64,000 bases of DNA from Tetrahymena thermophila SB210 (Eukaryota; Ciliophora; Oligohymenophorea; Hymenostomatida; Tetrahymenidae), in assembly GCF_000189635.1 (NCBI RefSeq), contig NW_002476336.1, positions 62,001-126,000 on the forward strand. The letters are read 5' to 3'. Made by a program: the position numbers and the translations under genes. The notes beneath the pieces were generated by a model. It ran no database searches, was not told where the DNA came from, and saw only the letters and a program-made list of their open reading frames with translations. Within the stretch, counting starts at the first letter, position 1. The number at the start of each line of letters is the position of its first letter. Of this stretch, positions 35,612 through 48,275 are shown piece by piece.

Positions 35612-38059
35612 ATGAGCTCAGAAAAGGAAAGCAAGTAGAATTAGGAAGAAACTCTTGATCAAGAAAACTAGCAATTAAATATTTAATAAAATCAGGCCTA
35701 ATCAAATGAACATATACAGTTGCCAGAGACTAATATAGAATAACATGTGAATGAAAACTCTTTAAAGTTCATTCGGGATTAAGAAGAAGAAGAAGAAAAA
35801 AATTCTAGCAAAAATTATAACATAAATTTAGATAAAAATAGCTCAAATTAAGACAAGAGCAAAGATTAAGATTATTAGGATTTCAACGAAGTAGATTATG
35901 AAGATTTAGATGTTGATGAGGAGGAAAGAAAAGAAAATTCTTCTACTTAGAATTCTATAAATTAAGAAGGTCCTTCAATAAAAACAATCCCAAGTTTATT
36001 TCCAAATACAAACATTATGCATATACGTGATCAAAATCAAGGCTATGAATTTAATAAACCTTTTGAAGATATAAATGAATTGATAAATTAATTAAAAACA
36101 AAGCAAAAATTCCAAAAATGGAGTCATGATTTTGAAGAAATAATTTAATAGCTAAACTAATCTAAAAGATTATTAACAGATTTATAATAACCAACATAAG
36201 ATAGAACACTGAGAGAGAGTAATTTGGATTACGTTCTCGAACAATTAACTATTATTCGCAGTTAGTTTGATGAAGTAAGTTATGAGACAAACAATCTTCC
36301 TGATGAAGGTGATATTGATAAAAATAATTTAACTAGCATAGATGAGCTCTTAAACAAAATAACATAAATCGTAATTAAATATTAGCAGTAGCGTATTAAT
36401 CAAATGAACACATTTTTAGCAAGTGCTCCTATTAATAATCCCTTAAATTAAAACATGTCAAATTAACAACAATAATAACCTGGCTAATCAAATTCGCAAA
36501 ACAATAATGGAAATATTAATAGAGTTTAAAATAATATTGCTAACTAGTCAAGTAATGTTTAAAATAACAATTAGAATAATATTCCAAATAATAATAATAA
36601 CTAAAATTTAATAAATTAGCAGTAATAATAGCAGCAAGGCTAAAGACAAAATATAGGTTAGTAATAAGATATAAGAGTTGTAAGAACATATTCAATGAGT
36701 TTAGATTTGTAGATATTTTAATAGATGGTTGATGGGTTTTAGAAAATGATAAACCATTTTGATATAATTTTAAAGTCTTTAATTATTTTATCAAGTGCAT
36801 TTATGATGATTTCTTTTTACTCTATATAGTAACAGCTAATTTTAAAGCCATGTGATGATTAGTTTGTTACATTCATGAAGTGGTTGATTAACTAAGTAAC
36901 TATCAGTGGTGCGAATTCTAAAGTATTTGTTCTTAATGCAATTATTCTATCATCATTTTCAATCATATTTTTTTGGCGCTAGTTATGGAAAGTAAAAGTA
37001 GGGCCCTTTACCCACGAGCAAAAAGTAAGAGTCAAAGAAAATCTATTTCGTTTTTGCATTTTTAAACACTTGATCCTAATGAAAATTCTTGATGAGAGAA
37101 TATGGAGCTGCAGTTTTGATATTTTTGTAATTTGTGTAATATATATGCAAGCTGATATTTCAAGATTTTTCTCTGAAATAATTGAATTAACAATCAAAAG
37201 TATTCTCAGTAGTATGAGCGAAGAATATGAGCAAGAAATTAAAAAAATTTAAAGCATAAAAAAATTCAATACACTTTTAACTCTATTTAATTTAAGCACA
37301 TTAATAATATGTTTGATAGTCTTTTCTTCAATACCTAAGCTAGTATTATTGAGACTCTTATTTGGATTGGTAATTGCATTCATTTGGAATATAAGAAGCT
37401 AATTAATATGTTCAAGATTGATTAATTAAAATGGAATTTAGTATTATGTTAATTTTAATTCTGATATCATACAAGAGCCAACCCTCTAAATTGAATAATA
37501 AACAAATTTTATACTCTATAATCTAAAGTTAGGGTACCTTTTTTATCAAATTATCCTTTATTTTTAATCTAATATCTAAATTTGGTGGTCTGTGTTTATC
37601 TTCTACTATTTCATCTTTAGCATCCCTTAAACTCTTCGAAAAATTGCTTAAGTTGTTTAAAGCCAAAGAAACACGTCTTATTTCCAAAAGAATATAGATG
37701 AGATATTTCCTAAATTAGAAATTAATGAAAATAACAAAGATGATTTTTGTACCATCTGCCACGATTAGTTGTTAGTTGGTAGAAGGCTTAAAGATTGTTC
37801 ACATGCTTTCCATTTGAAATGCTTATTCTAGTGGATTAAAACTTAACCCTAACCTAGATGTCCTAATTGCAGAGTTGAAATAAGAAATGCTAGTTAAATT
37901 AGTTAAGTTTTTCATCCTCAACCTTAAAATTTATAAAATAATGCTAATTAGGCATTTAATGTAGGTGGCTAGTTTACCTTTTAATAATTTAATTTAAACT
38001 AAGGATTAAATGCAGACATTAATATTCAATAAGTAAATCCCTAAAACTTACAAATTTGA
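35612..38059 (+). CDS. Multi-pass membrane RING-H2 E3 ubiquitin ligase, HRD1/gp78-like
   Basis: A single exon of 815 codons from ATG 35612 to TGA 38057-38059. Residues 1-380 are soluble, acidic and then strongly Asn/Gln-rich. Five or six hydrophobic helices follow between about 383 and 680 (for example IILKSLIILSSAFMMISFY and FNLSTLIICLIVFSSIPKL). A complete RING-H2 begins at Cys713: CTICHDQLLVGRRLKDC, then SHAFHLKCLFQWI and CPNC, in C3H2C3 order. Multi-pass helices followed by a cytosolic RING match ER-associated degradation ligases HRD1 and gp78. The large low-complexity N-terminal region is not part of those families and is unusual. The protein is expected in the ER membrane; substrates and partners are unknown. 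Confidence 0.85.
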
Positions 38060-38573
38060 ATCATTATAAAATATTATTCTACTCAACTTGAGTTTTATAT
38101 TGATTGTATAATTTTATCACTTTTAAATTAACAAAATTATCAAACAAATAAATTAAATAATTCACATTAGTAAATTGAAAAAAATATACAAAATGAACAA
38201 TATTTATTCTAAAATGTGTAAAACAAACAAACAAACATTGATAAAAAAGGTTTTATAATTAAAAAACATTTTTAATTTATTGTAATCAATAAATTTTCTT
38301 GTGTGTTTTGATAAGTTTTTAGGTTTTATGTGAACTATTTTTAATATTGTTAAATAAAGTTACCTTTGCAGTTTATAGGAATCATTTGAAATGAACATTA
38401 AATAAACACTCTATATGAATCAAGATTATTAGTAAAAGAATCTATTTATTTATTGTATGTACATGATTATTTTTCTTAAAAAAATAAGATAAAATACCAA
38501 AAAGAGATATTATGTTTTACATGAAAATTTATTAATTAACCTGCAATTAAAACAAAATTAAAAAGCAAGATAG
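38060..38573. other. AT-rich intergenic region
   Basis: Between two same-strand genes. No feature seen beyond the presumed terminator and promoter of its neighbours. Confidence 0.5.
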
Positions 38574-38975
38574 ATGTTCGGACTTACCAAGAATTTATTA
38601 AAGTTTGCTTAATAAGCAAATAAGATGAATAGCATATTAAATAAGACTAACACTCTCTAATGGGCAAGCGTTTATAATTATGCTCCTCAAAAGGTTGTTT
38701 TAAGAAATGAAAAAAGCGGATATTATGCCAATCCTGATGATGTTGCTAGAAGATTGATTAGATTAATTTCTTTACACGATAAAGTTCAAAACCCAAGCGC
38801 AATTACATTAAAATCTACTTGGAGTGAAATTGGTGTTGATCCTTTAAGCTATGTTGAAATCATGCTTGAAGCAGAAAACGAATTTTACATTGAATTAGCT
38901 GATGAAGACCTCGAAAGATTCAGAACAGTAGAAGATGCTGTTGAATTCATTGCTCGCAACTTCTTCACAAATTGA
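38574..38975 (+). CDS. Mitochondrial acyl-carrier-like protein lacking the pantetheine serine
   Basis: A single exon of 133 codons. The N-terminus is Lys/Asn/Gln-rich without acidic residues (MFGLTKNLLKFAQQANKMNS), consistent with import into mitochondria. Residues about 55-133 follow mitochondrial ACP (NDUFAB1): DVARRLIRLI, then TWSEIGVDPLSYVEIMLEAE, EFYIELADEDLERFRTVEDA and VEFIARNF at the end. In ACPs the prosthetic group sits on Ser of the DSL motif; here the motif is Asp89-Pro90-Leu91. Without that Ser it cannot carry 4'-phosphopantetheine, so a purely structural role, for example as an LYR-protein partner in a respiratory complex, is the simplest inference. An unread splice variant or a sequence error is possible but the frame is clean. 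Confidence 0.85.
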
Positions 38976-39626
38976 GAATGATATTAAGAAAGATATTATT
39001 ACTCATTTATTTGATATGAATGTTTAAAATTAAAAGGTTAATAAATGAATAAAAGATGTATATTCTTGCATAGCTAATACAGTTTACGTTCTTATTATTC
39101 ACCTTTTTCATTGTGTAGCATACTATCTTAATTACTTACATCTTCAACTCATTTTTTACAAATCTCAAAAGATTTTTAATAAACAAATATTTTTTTGTCT
39201 TTGATCTGCATATTATAAATTAGATAAATTGAAAGATAGATAGATACTAACTAACTAATAATACAAATTTCATTATTTTATAGCTTCTAATATGAATTTG
39301 CAAATAAAATAAAAGCAATAAATTTTTATGGTATTTTATATTTAAAAAATAATATTAGAAAATATAGATTTTACTTATAAAATGCAGATAAATAGATTTA
39401 AATACAAATTTATTTATTTTTTTAAGTAAAAAATAATGGAAATAAATTACTCTAAATAAAAGTATATTATTTTATTTAAATATCTCAAAAGACTGTCAAT
39501 TATTATTGCTCTTAACAAAATCATTCATGTTAGATTATTTAATAAAATACAAATTCTTCAAATTTTAAACTCAAATGTTTTAACAAAAATATAATATTAT
39601 TTATTTAGTTAGTTAGTTAGTTATTT
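38976..39626. other. AT-rich spacer between convergent genes
   Basis: No coding frame seen. A short TTAG/AGTT microsatellite lies just before 39627. Confidence 0.5.
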
Positions 39627-40472
39627 TCATTATTCACTTAAAAGTCTCCTTAAATCATCAATATGAATTGAATCACCTTATCCACCGTATTTAAGCATTA
39701 AGTCAATATCTTATTGTTGCAAACCCAAATCTATTTTTTTTATTTATTTATATAATTAAATTTTTTAAAGTTAATAATTCAACTAAATATTTTACTATAA
39801 TTATCATTCATCTAAAGTAACTCCTATTTACTGAGTACCTTATTATTGTTTGCTATATCATCTATTAATCCCAATATCAAATTCAAATTATCTTACTGTT
39901 TTTTAATTATTATTTTTAATAAACTCAAAATATCTTAAATATAATAAAGTTGATGTTACATCTTAAATAAAGTCAAATTCGAAGAGTTTATAAAATTCAT
40001 TTTCATCTATTTATGCATTTTCATTCTTAGAGAAAATTTTTTTCAACTTTTACATTAGTAATGTACAATTTTTGCTAACAGAAGAACGTTCAAGATCATC
40101 ATAAAAATCTTTTACATGTAGTTATTTATTGTCTTTGTTTTTAAATTCATCAAATAATTCCTTCAGCTACTTTCTATTTAAATCCTCATTTTATAATGTT
40201 GCTTCGTTATTTAAATTTGCTCCTTAACTTTATTCTTTCTTAGTATCATCTATTATTTCTCTGTATTAGTTCTAAACATAGCTGTTTCCTGGATTTAGTT
40301 AATATTAGTTTGTATTATGAGTCTATTTTAATAAATAAAATTGATAAATAAATGTAATAACAAACTTTTAAAAATGTTTTAGTAGATTCAAATTAAGCAT
40401 ATCAGCATTATTTAAATATTATCTTATGATATAAAAATTATTTACAAATTGCGATTTCGATGCTGGATTCAT
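39627..40472 (-). CDS. Probable EF-hand-related protein, at least three exons
   Basis: Exons 39960-40472, 39796-39895 and 39627-39730 join in phase to 238 codons; introns are 64 and 65 nt. Residues after about 80 are helical and acidic: RKQLKELFDEFKNKDNKQ, NENAQIDENEFYKLFEFDF, LSKQELLQMNDN and DIDLMLKYGGQGDSIHIDD. These look like degenerate EF-hand units (helix, polar loop, helix), ending in DDLRRLLSEQ. Only the last loop keeps some ligand residues, so calcium binding is doubtful. The first 60 codons include a hydrophobic stretch (FVITFIYQFYLLK) that may in fact be an unspliced in-frame intron, for example from a GTAAATAA or GTTATTAC donor to the TTAAAATAG acceptor. Function unknown. Confidence 0.6.
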
Positions 40473-41502
40473 ATTTTGTAAGCTATATTAATTTTTGTTT
40501 ATTATTACCTTTGGATAATAGTATTATGATGCTTTTTAACAATTGATTTATTAAAGAAATATATGAAATTATGTAATCAAATAAAAAATAGTTTAAATTC
40601 AAAATGATTGATTGTATGTGTGTATGGTATTCATGTTTAATAATAATAAATAAACAAATTATTTATTCAAATATCTATTTTTTATTATTTTTCAAAATAA
40701 ATTTGATACATTTTTTTTTTTAATTTAGCAAAGATTTATTAATATTATTACTGAACTGAATAAAATATATTATAAGCAATCTCTTGGCCTAGTTTTATTT
40801 ACTTAATTTTTTTAATTAAATTGATGCCACTATTACTAGGTAAATATACAAACTAAACTAATTACTCCATTTTTTAAATTATTTTTTATTTTTGATTGAA
40901 ATATTATTTTATAAAAATGTATTTATATAATCCACACACAAAAAATATATTAATCTAACATTCTTCATATTTTAATCTAAAAATAAACTAAGAGTTAATT
41001 ATCAATATTTTATTGAAATACTTAAAAAATAATAAATAATTGCTTTCATACTACAATATAGATTTATTTATTTCTTAAAATAAAATTAAAACACATTATA
41101 ATCTGTAATAAATTTTTTAAAAAAATAAACTTTGTTTGAAGTTGAAAAATGATAAACAAGAAATAAATTAAATATTTTATTAAAATTTACAATCATACTT
41201 TCAAAAAGTATTTATTTAATCAATGGATATATCAAGATTGATCATTTTTTTAATGTTTATTACAATAATTTATTTGAAAAAAAGAAAGAAAGAATATAAT
41301 ATTGATTATAAATTAATTGCTTTATAAAATAAAACTTGCTTTAATTTTTTTTTTTCAAAGATTTCATGTAAAGTTTTTATTGTTTTTAAACAGTTTTTAT
41401 AAAAATAAAGTACATTTTTGATTAATTAAAATACTAATTCACACGTAATAAATAAATAGTAATTAATTGTTTAAGAAAACATTATTAATTAGAAAACGAT
41501 TG
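40473..41502. other. 1-kb AT-rich shared upstream region
   Basis: Between a leftward and a rightward gene. No protein-like frame; long A/T runs only. Confidence 0.5.
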
Positions 41503-42435
41503 ATGGGTTTTATAGCTTCATAAATAAAAAAAGCAGTATTAGCTATTTTGATTTTAGCGTAACTCCTCTTAGGTTAGGAGTGTTTTTCTCAAGTTTCTAT
41601 ATATACAACAGAACAGGAAATGAAACACAAAGTTGATTAATTTATCTTATCTAGGGTAGAGATTCCAATGAGTTGTCTGTAAACATTATTAGATAGTGGA
41701 TATTATTAAACAGCTCTTTACCTGTTTGAAGAATATTTTTCTTAAATACCTGAAAAATTAGAGGAATCTTTCTCATTGGTTAAATAAAAAGCTAATAATA
41801 TTAAGCGTGATCTTGATTAGTTGTAAATTAACTTAATGGCCTCTAACAAAGAGGTTTAGGTAGTAGAACCTGCATTTTAATGGGCTTAGAGCAAATCCCA
41901 TGTATTCCTTTAAGTAAAATTAGCTATGAGACTTGATGCCCCTGCTTGCTTAACCTGTAAAGAGGAAATAGTAAAAATAGAAAATAATACCTTTTATATG
42001 AGTGCATTTGGCATTATTTCACACACTCCTGTCCGTTTTAAATTAAATTTTTCACTTTGCCACCCAGTTTCTATTGTAGATAGTTCATGGAATTATGAAA
42101 GTGTAGGAACATACTTTTTCAGTTTAGCTAAAATGAACAATACTTAATTGTGGCTAAATTTAGAAAAAGACTCCAATAGAAAAGTGCAAATTTGGTGGGA
42201 TATGAGAGAAAAGCACCAAAATGATATGGACGACTGGGGTAAAATGAAAGAAGAAGAAGCTGATAATTTGGAAAAATAAAAAAGAGAAGAAAAGAAGAAA
42301 GCCAAATAAGAAAAGAAAAAAGCTAGACTGGAATAGAATAGAATAAAAAAAGAAGCAGAACTTGAAAGAAAGAAAAAAGAAGAAGAAGAATCATGGACTG
42401 GCTGGTTCTCAAAGAAAATATATGGCTCTGATTGA
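41503..42435 (+). CDS. Secretory-pathway CS-domain (p23-like) protein
   Basis: A single exon of 310 codons. Residues 1-30 form a signal peptide (basic start, then AVLAILILAQLLLG). A helical region with LLDSGYYQTALYLFEEYF follows, then a beta-rich CS/p23 fold at about residues 110-230: FQWAQSKSHVFLQVKLAMRL opens it, with a CLTCKEEIVKIENNTFYMSA strand pair and SIVDSSWNYESVGTYFFSLA later; LWLNLE and KVQIWWDMRE close it. The two cysteines in CLTC could form a disulfide in the ER. The tail is a highly charged Lys/Glu helix ending in SWTGWFSKKIYGSD, not a KDEL signal. CS domains bind Hsp90 or act as folding modules; with a signal peptide the site would be the ER lumen. Exact role unknown. Confidence 0.8.
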
Positions 42436-43680
42436 GTTTATTAAATAGTTATTGAGTATATTTCATTAAATTTAGTTAAAATTGAATGTTTAAATTTTTG
42501 TTTATTTTATTCACAAATAAAGCGAATTAATTTTTAAAAGGATACTTTTATCAATAAATAAAAAAATTATGAAAATTAATTAGTTAAGTAGAATTTAGTA
42601 AATTAAAATTTTTTTATTATCCTCCATTAAATTAAATGGTTATTTTTCCTCATTTAAACAATTAGAATTGCTTTCTTAAAAATTATAAAATTTATTTTAT
42701 TTTTAAAAGTAACTTAAAAAATTAATATTTATTTAACTAATCAAAAACTTTTTAGTAAATTTCTTATTTAATCTTAAAACATATTAGTCTTAAATTAATA
42801 TAAAAGTAGTTTGGAATTTAATATTAATAGCTTTAAGTTATTACTAAATAAAAAATAAATAAAAGAAGTTTAATTTTTTTTTAATGGTTATGAAAGAAAG
42901 AGTTTAGAGTTATTTAATGATATTTTATTCCATTGTAAAAAAAGTTTTAATAATATTGAAAAATATATTATAACTTACTTATGCATTTCAACTAATTAAA
43001 TGGAAAACTCAAACAAATTTCCAAAAAAAAATGATTTAATTAAAAATTTGTAATAAATAGAATTATTTCTAAGGTTAATTCTTCAACAGTTTGAAAATAT
43101 TTTTTGGTTAAATCTCCAGTAATCTTTGTTATTTAAATAAACTTATTTAAGTAAAGTATAGATTGATTTTGTTACTATGCATTGAATGGCTTTGATAAAA
43201 GAATTTATTTAAAACTTATATAAAATACTGAGTGAATAAAAAAATTAAATTTTTTCTATATTTATTTAATTTGAAGATATTATTGATATTTTTATTATTA
43301 GTTGATAACAAAAACAATATTAAAGTGTTAAATTTTTTATTACAGAAAATTTAAATTACAACAATATTTTAGAAAGCAAAACTAATTAATGTATCAAAGA
43401 TATAAATAAGAAGTTTCTATATCAAGTAACAAAAATTGAGAACTTTTGTTTCCTAATTAAAAAATATTTAAAGCAAATATTTTTTGATGGATTCAATTCA
43501 TGAATGGTAAAACATTTAATGTAAGTATGGTAAGAAATTTCTATCAAAAATTATTTGTGTAAATAAGCTAGAAAATTATTATATTTAATCAGATTAAACA
43601 ATATTTAAAACAAATTAACTTTTGACCATTATATATTAATAATTAATTAATTAAATAAAAAAATAACAATTTAATTTAAT
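42436..43680. other. 1.2-kb AT-rich intergenic region
   Basis: No coding frame or RNA gene found between two same-strand genes. Confidence 0.5.
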
Positions 43681-45540
43681 ATGAGTCTCTACTTGAAGCT
43701 TTTACCTTTTGGACTTGCTATACTTTATATAGTATACAGATTGCTCAAAGTGTTTTCTACTATGCGTACTCTAAGCAAAAGAACAGTATTTAATGGTACT
43801 GTAGATACCTAAGAAAGGTGGAGTAAAAAAAAAGTACCTTCTAAAGTTGATGTAGTAGTTATTGGAAGTGGAATGAGTGGTTTAACTACTGCTGCTTTTT
43901 ACTCTAAAATAGGTAAAAAGGTTTTAGTACTCGAATAGCATTACATTGCTGGAGGAGCCTGTCACTCATATACTGAATAAGGTTATGCTTTTGACACAGG
44001 ATTCCATTACATAGGTAATGATATTTTATTTAATATTAATGAATTAATGAATAATATTTTTGATAATAATTATAAAGGTAATAGAGATGACTATATGAAA
44101 ATATGGAAAATGACAATGAGTAAAGATATTAAATGGAACATCTGTTAAGAATTTGATACAATCAAATTTAATGATGAGAAACCATTTAAGTTTATAGCCC
44201 CTAAAAGAACCTTTATTGAGAATTTAAAAAACGAATTCCCTGACATGAAAGAATCTATCTAAAAATATTTTGATATATCAAGACGTGCAGCTGCATGTGG
44301 CTCTTATAAAGCTTTAATGTATTTAGTTGTTCCGACATTCTTATAAAAGATTTGTCTATTTGGCTTATCAATACTTTATTCAGATGTCTATAAAAAATCT
44401 ACTAAAGATATTATGGAGAAAACAGGAATAATCAACAACAAAAGACTCACAGCACTTTTAAATGGACAATTAGGTATGCATAAATATTGATATTATCAAT
44501 TTATATGATTTCTAAATATAAATATTTTAAATAGGTGATATTTAAGTTACTTATGAAAATGTTGATTTTTCTGATTAGATGTCATTGCTAAATCATTATT
44601 TAAATGGATCTATTTATCCTTAAGGTGGTACTATGGAGATAGTTTCAAGTATGATGGGAACTATTTTAGCAAATGGTGGTTAAGTTTTATGTAGAGCTAG
44701 AGTTACTAAAATTATTACTGAAGGTGGTTAAGTGAAAGGTGTTGTTGTTAATGATGACACTACAATTGACTCTCCTTTAGTAATCTCTAGTATTGGAATA
44801 AAATATACAAATTAACTTATTCCATAAAAAAATAACATACCAGAGCGTTACGAAGATGGTAAATTTTTATTGATTTATTATGATTCATAATTTCTTACTA
44901 TTTTTATACTATAATTTTAGGAATGGGACATTTCTATCTATTTGTCGGAATTAAAGGAAATGCTAAAGAGCTAAATTTACCCAGAGGAAATATGTGGCAC
45001 TACCCTGGAATAAAGGATTATGATTTGAATAAATTTAGATAAAAATATTTAGATTTAACTTAAGAAGAAGTAGTTAATTTTAAAGATTTTATGACTTTTA
45101 CATGCTTCCCTACTGTAAAAGAACATATTGAAAATACTCCTGAAAAAATATCTTGTATAGTTATTGCTGAAGCTAAAAACGAGTGGGTAAAAAATTTTGA
45201 AATTACTGATAAAAAAAGAACTGAGGAATATAAAGAATTTAAGAAAAAAATAGAGTAAAATTTACTTAACTTGCTTTTTACTAATTATCCTTAGTTAAAG
45301 GGTAAAGTTGATTTCATAAATCTTGGAACGCCTTTGACTAACAAGACATACTATAATCGTTATTCTAGTTATGGAATGTAATATGGTAAGGAAAGAGCTA
45401 ATGACCCATCAACTTTCTTAAATTCTAAAACTAGTGTCAAGGGCTTATATATCACTGGATAGGATATAACTAGTCCTGGAATAGCTCCATCAGTTTTAAG
45501 TGGTTTTGTAACCTTTATGAAATCTTCTGGTGTATTCTGA
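43681..45540 (+). CDS. Retinol saturase/carotenoid isomerase-like FAD oxidoreductase
   Basis: Exons 43681-44473, 44535-44858 and 44921-45540 (introns 61 and 62 nt) join in phase to 578 codons, similar to animal RETSAT (about 610). Residues 1-25 are a hydrophobic anchor (LKLLPFGLAILYIVYRLL). The dinucleotide-binding fold follows: VDVVVIGSGMSGLTTAAFYS with GxGxxG, then KKVLVLEQHYIAGGACHSY with the acidic ribose-binding Glu. FDTGFHYIGN, YPQGGTMEIVSSM and the C-terminal GLYITGQDITSPGIAPSVLS (the second FAD-contacting motif) are typical of the RETSAT/CrtISO group. It probably reduces or isomerises a polyene or other lipid at the ER membrane. The natural substrate in a ciliate is unknown; true retinol use is not implied. 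Confidence 0.9.
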
Positions 45541-46120
45541 ACTATTAAAATAAATTGAATTATCTTAAAATAGTTGATATCAAATGAATTAAATAGATAA
45601 ATATTTATTTAATTTAAGTTCATGTTTTTATATTTTATAATTTTGTTTGCTATTTTTCAAACAATTTTGATTGATCATAATTTTTTGGGAATTCAATATA
45701 TAAATAATTATTTTTATTTTTATAATAAAATTCAATCGATTACTAATTTAATTAATCAATAAATAATGTATTTATTTGTTATTTTGTTCATTTGTAATTT
45801 ATTGATTATTTTATATTGAATTCAACTAAAAATAAAAATTAGATAGTAGATGCTAATAATTATGTAAAATTTTCACTTTGAGTTTGAATTTTATAAATAT
45901 TATATTTTTCCCGATGATTATCAACAAAAAACTAAAAGTCATATTTTGTGACATCAAATAAGATATTTAGATTAAAATGCATGATTTTTTCCCCAAATTG
46001 AAACGAAAATGCACAATCAATCATCAATTAAAAAAAAATAAATAAATAATATCAAAAAAATTAACATAATTAATTTTTAGGTTAGAAAGATTTTTAATAA
46101 AAAGATTTTTCAGAAATATT
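45541..46120. other. AT-rich intergenic region
   Basis: Separates the retinol-saturase-like and paraoxonase-like genes on the same strand. No feature seen. Confidence 0.5.
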
Positions 46121-47360
46121 ATGGCGCGCTTTCTTTGCTTTGCTGCTATATTAGTCCTAGGCATATTAGGAGGCTTAGCTGCAAATATTGTTTACAAGCT
46201 AGGTGTGTTTTCTAATCCAATAGAAACATAAGGCTACAGTTGTAAACTCTTAGAGAAGTAAGGAGTGCACACAAAAGGCCCTGAAGATATTCTAATTTAC
46301 AATTCGACTTACCTCATAACAACTTCTAATGATAATTTTTAAATGTGGGAAGTAGGATAATATACTGATGCCTTAGATGGAGCAATCAATTTAGTTAAAA
46401 ACTATAAAACAAATCCTGAAATAGTTAGTTTAAAAATTTTGAACTTCCCTAAATCTGTCAGATTCCACCCTCATGGAGCTTACATACGCAAATAAGATGA
46501 TACTCTATTTGTTGTTAACCATTCTTATAGCTCAGGAAATGGAGATAGAGTTGAAGTATTTGCATTAAATATAGAAGAAAAAACACTAATATATAAGAAT
46601 TCTATTTAGCTTCCCTCATACTTTACAGGAGTAGCAAACAATCTTGTTGTAACTTCTAAAGGCACTATGTATATAACAAAATATATAGCAACTGAAGATC
46701 CTTTGTCAGGAAGATAAAACAAACCTTTCTTATTATAGTTAGAGTATATCTATCATGTATTGTTTTTAGTCCACAAGACTAATGCCTACAAATGCACATT
46801 TGAAGAAAATTGGACATCTAAAAATCCTTTATCCACTAACTGTGTCGCATAGCTATAAACTAATTCTATCATGGCAAATGGAATCACATGGGATGGAGTA
46901 AATAACTATTTAACAGTTTTTAAATAATATATATTAAATAATTTTCAAACATATCTATTAGAAAGATACACTTTATTTGGCAGATACCACAAATAAATTT
47001 GTTAAACGTTATAAAATTACTGATAACCAATTGGAATAAACTGGTTAGGTAATGCTATCTTTTGCTGGAGATAATATAGAATACGATCCAGAAACTGGCT
47101 ACTTATATTCAGCAGGACCTACAAAACCAATTAACCACATAACTTATGCTGAAAAAGGCAAAAAAGCAGGAAAAGAAGTGTATGGAGCAGATGAATTTTG
47201 GTGTGGAGTCGGTTACGTTGATACAAAAACATTTACTTTTAAGGAAGTAGCTCAACTTAAATCTAGTGTTATTGGATGCTCTTCAGCTTATGTTTCAAAT
47301 AATAAACTTATTATAGGTTCTTGGACAGAAAAAGCATTGGTAGAATGTAACAAATAATGA
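46121..47360 (+). CDS. Paraoxonase/arylesterase-like lactonase
   Basis: Exons 46121-46915 and 46962-47360 (intron 46 nt, phase 0) give 397 codons; PON1 has 355. The N-terminus is an uncleaved-signal-like hydrophobic helix (FAAILVLGILGGLAANIVY), as in PON enzymes. The six-bladed propeller fold is recognisable from FHPHGAY with His116/His118, LFVVNHSYSSGNGDRVEVFA with His134, and NGITWDGVNNYL and DPETGYLYSAGPTK at family positions. The catalytic His pair of PON1 (His115, His134) has counterparts at His118 and His134, so lactonase activity is plausible. GCSSAYVSNNKLIIGSW forms the last blade. The site is probably the ER membrane or secretory pathway. The substrate is not predictable. Confidence 0.87.
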
Positions 47361-48275
47361 AAAGAATAAATAAATATATTAAATAAAAATACATTTATAA
47401 TTTATTTTAGAGTAATAAACAAACACTTTTTTTAAATTTATTTTATTTGGCTTTAAATCTTATGAAATTTGTAAAAAATATTCTTTTAATTTAAATATTT
47501 AATATAAAAAATGTTTAGCCTTTAAAAACTTTAATTATTTATTTACTTAGTTATTTATTTATTTAATTGCTTAGCCAATAATCTTTGTTAGCCAATATTT
47601 AACATTTAAACCAAAATATATATTAAACAAATTTAAAACCTTAATTTCTGTAATAAAAATCATAAGAGGCTTATAAATTAAAAAGACTCTTGAGAAATTC
47701 CAAAAATTAAAAAATAGAAATGATTTACAATAAATATTATTGATTGAAAAAAGTACTTAATTTTAAAGAATTCTAATTTTTCAATCATTTACTTTGTTCT
47801 TTATTAAAAAAATAAATTTTTTTTTTTAAAGTATTTTTTAGAATTTATTAAAATAAAAAGATTAATTTTTAGAAACCAATAAATTTTATAAAATATGAGG
47901 CAAACACTAAAGGCTTTAATATTTTTAAATAGAATATCAAATATTTACTAGATTTAATTAAATTTTTAAATATTTTGAATTTAGAATTTATAAATTTATT
48001 TAATTATGGTTTATTTTGTTTTAAATAATCTATTAAATAAATATTTTGAAATTAAGTTAGTTAGCTCACAAAATTTTCAATTAAAAAAAAAAATTATCAT
48101 GAATCATAGAGTTATTCAAGCCTATGTTTCTAGTTAAACAATTTATAAAAGACCATTTGAATTTATAAAAAACTAAAAGCATATATATTTATTAATTTAT
48201 TAAAATAAAATTAATCAAAAATAAATTGTTATTAAATATAAAAGTTAATTAAAGAAAAGTAGAAATTTTATAACT
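47361..48275. other. AT-rich intergenic region
   Basis: No coding frame found between two same-strand genes; T-rich and A-rich tracts only. Confidence 0.5.

Noticed and set aside
36979-37197. Minus-strand ORF of 72 codons inside the RING gene, and similar ORFs inside other long genes
   Set aside because: They are shadows of strongly supported coding frames on the opposite strand.
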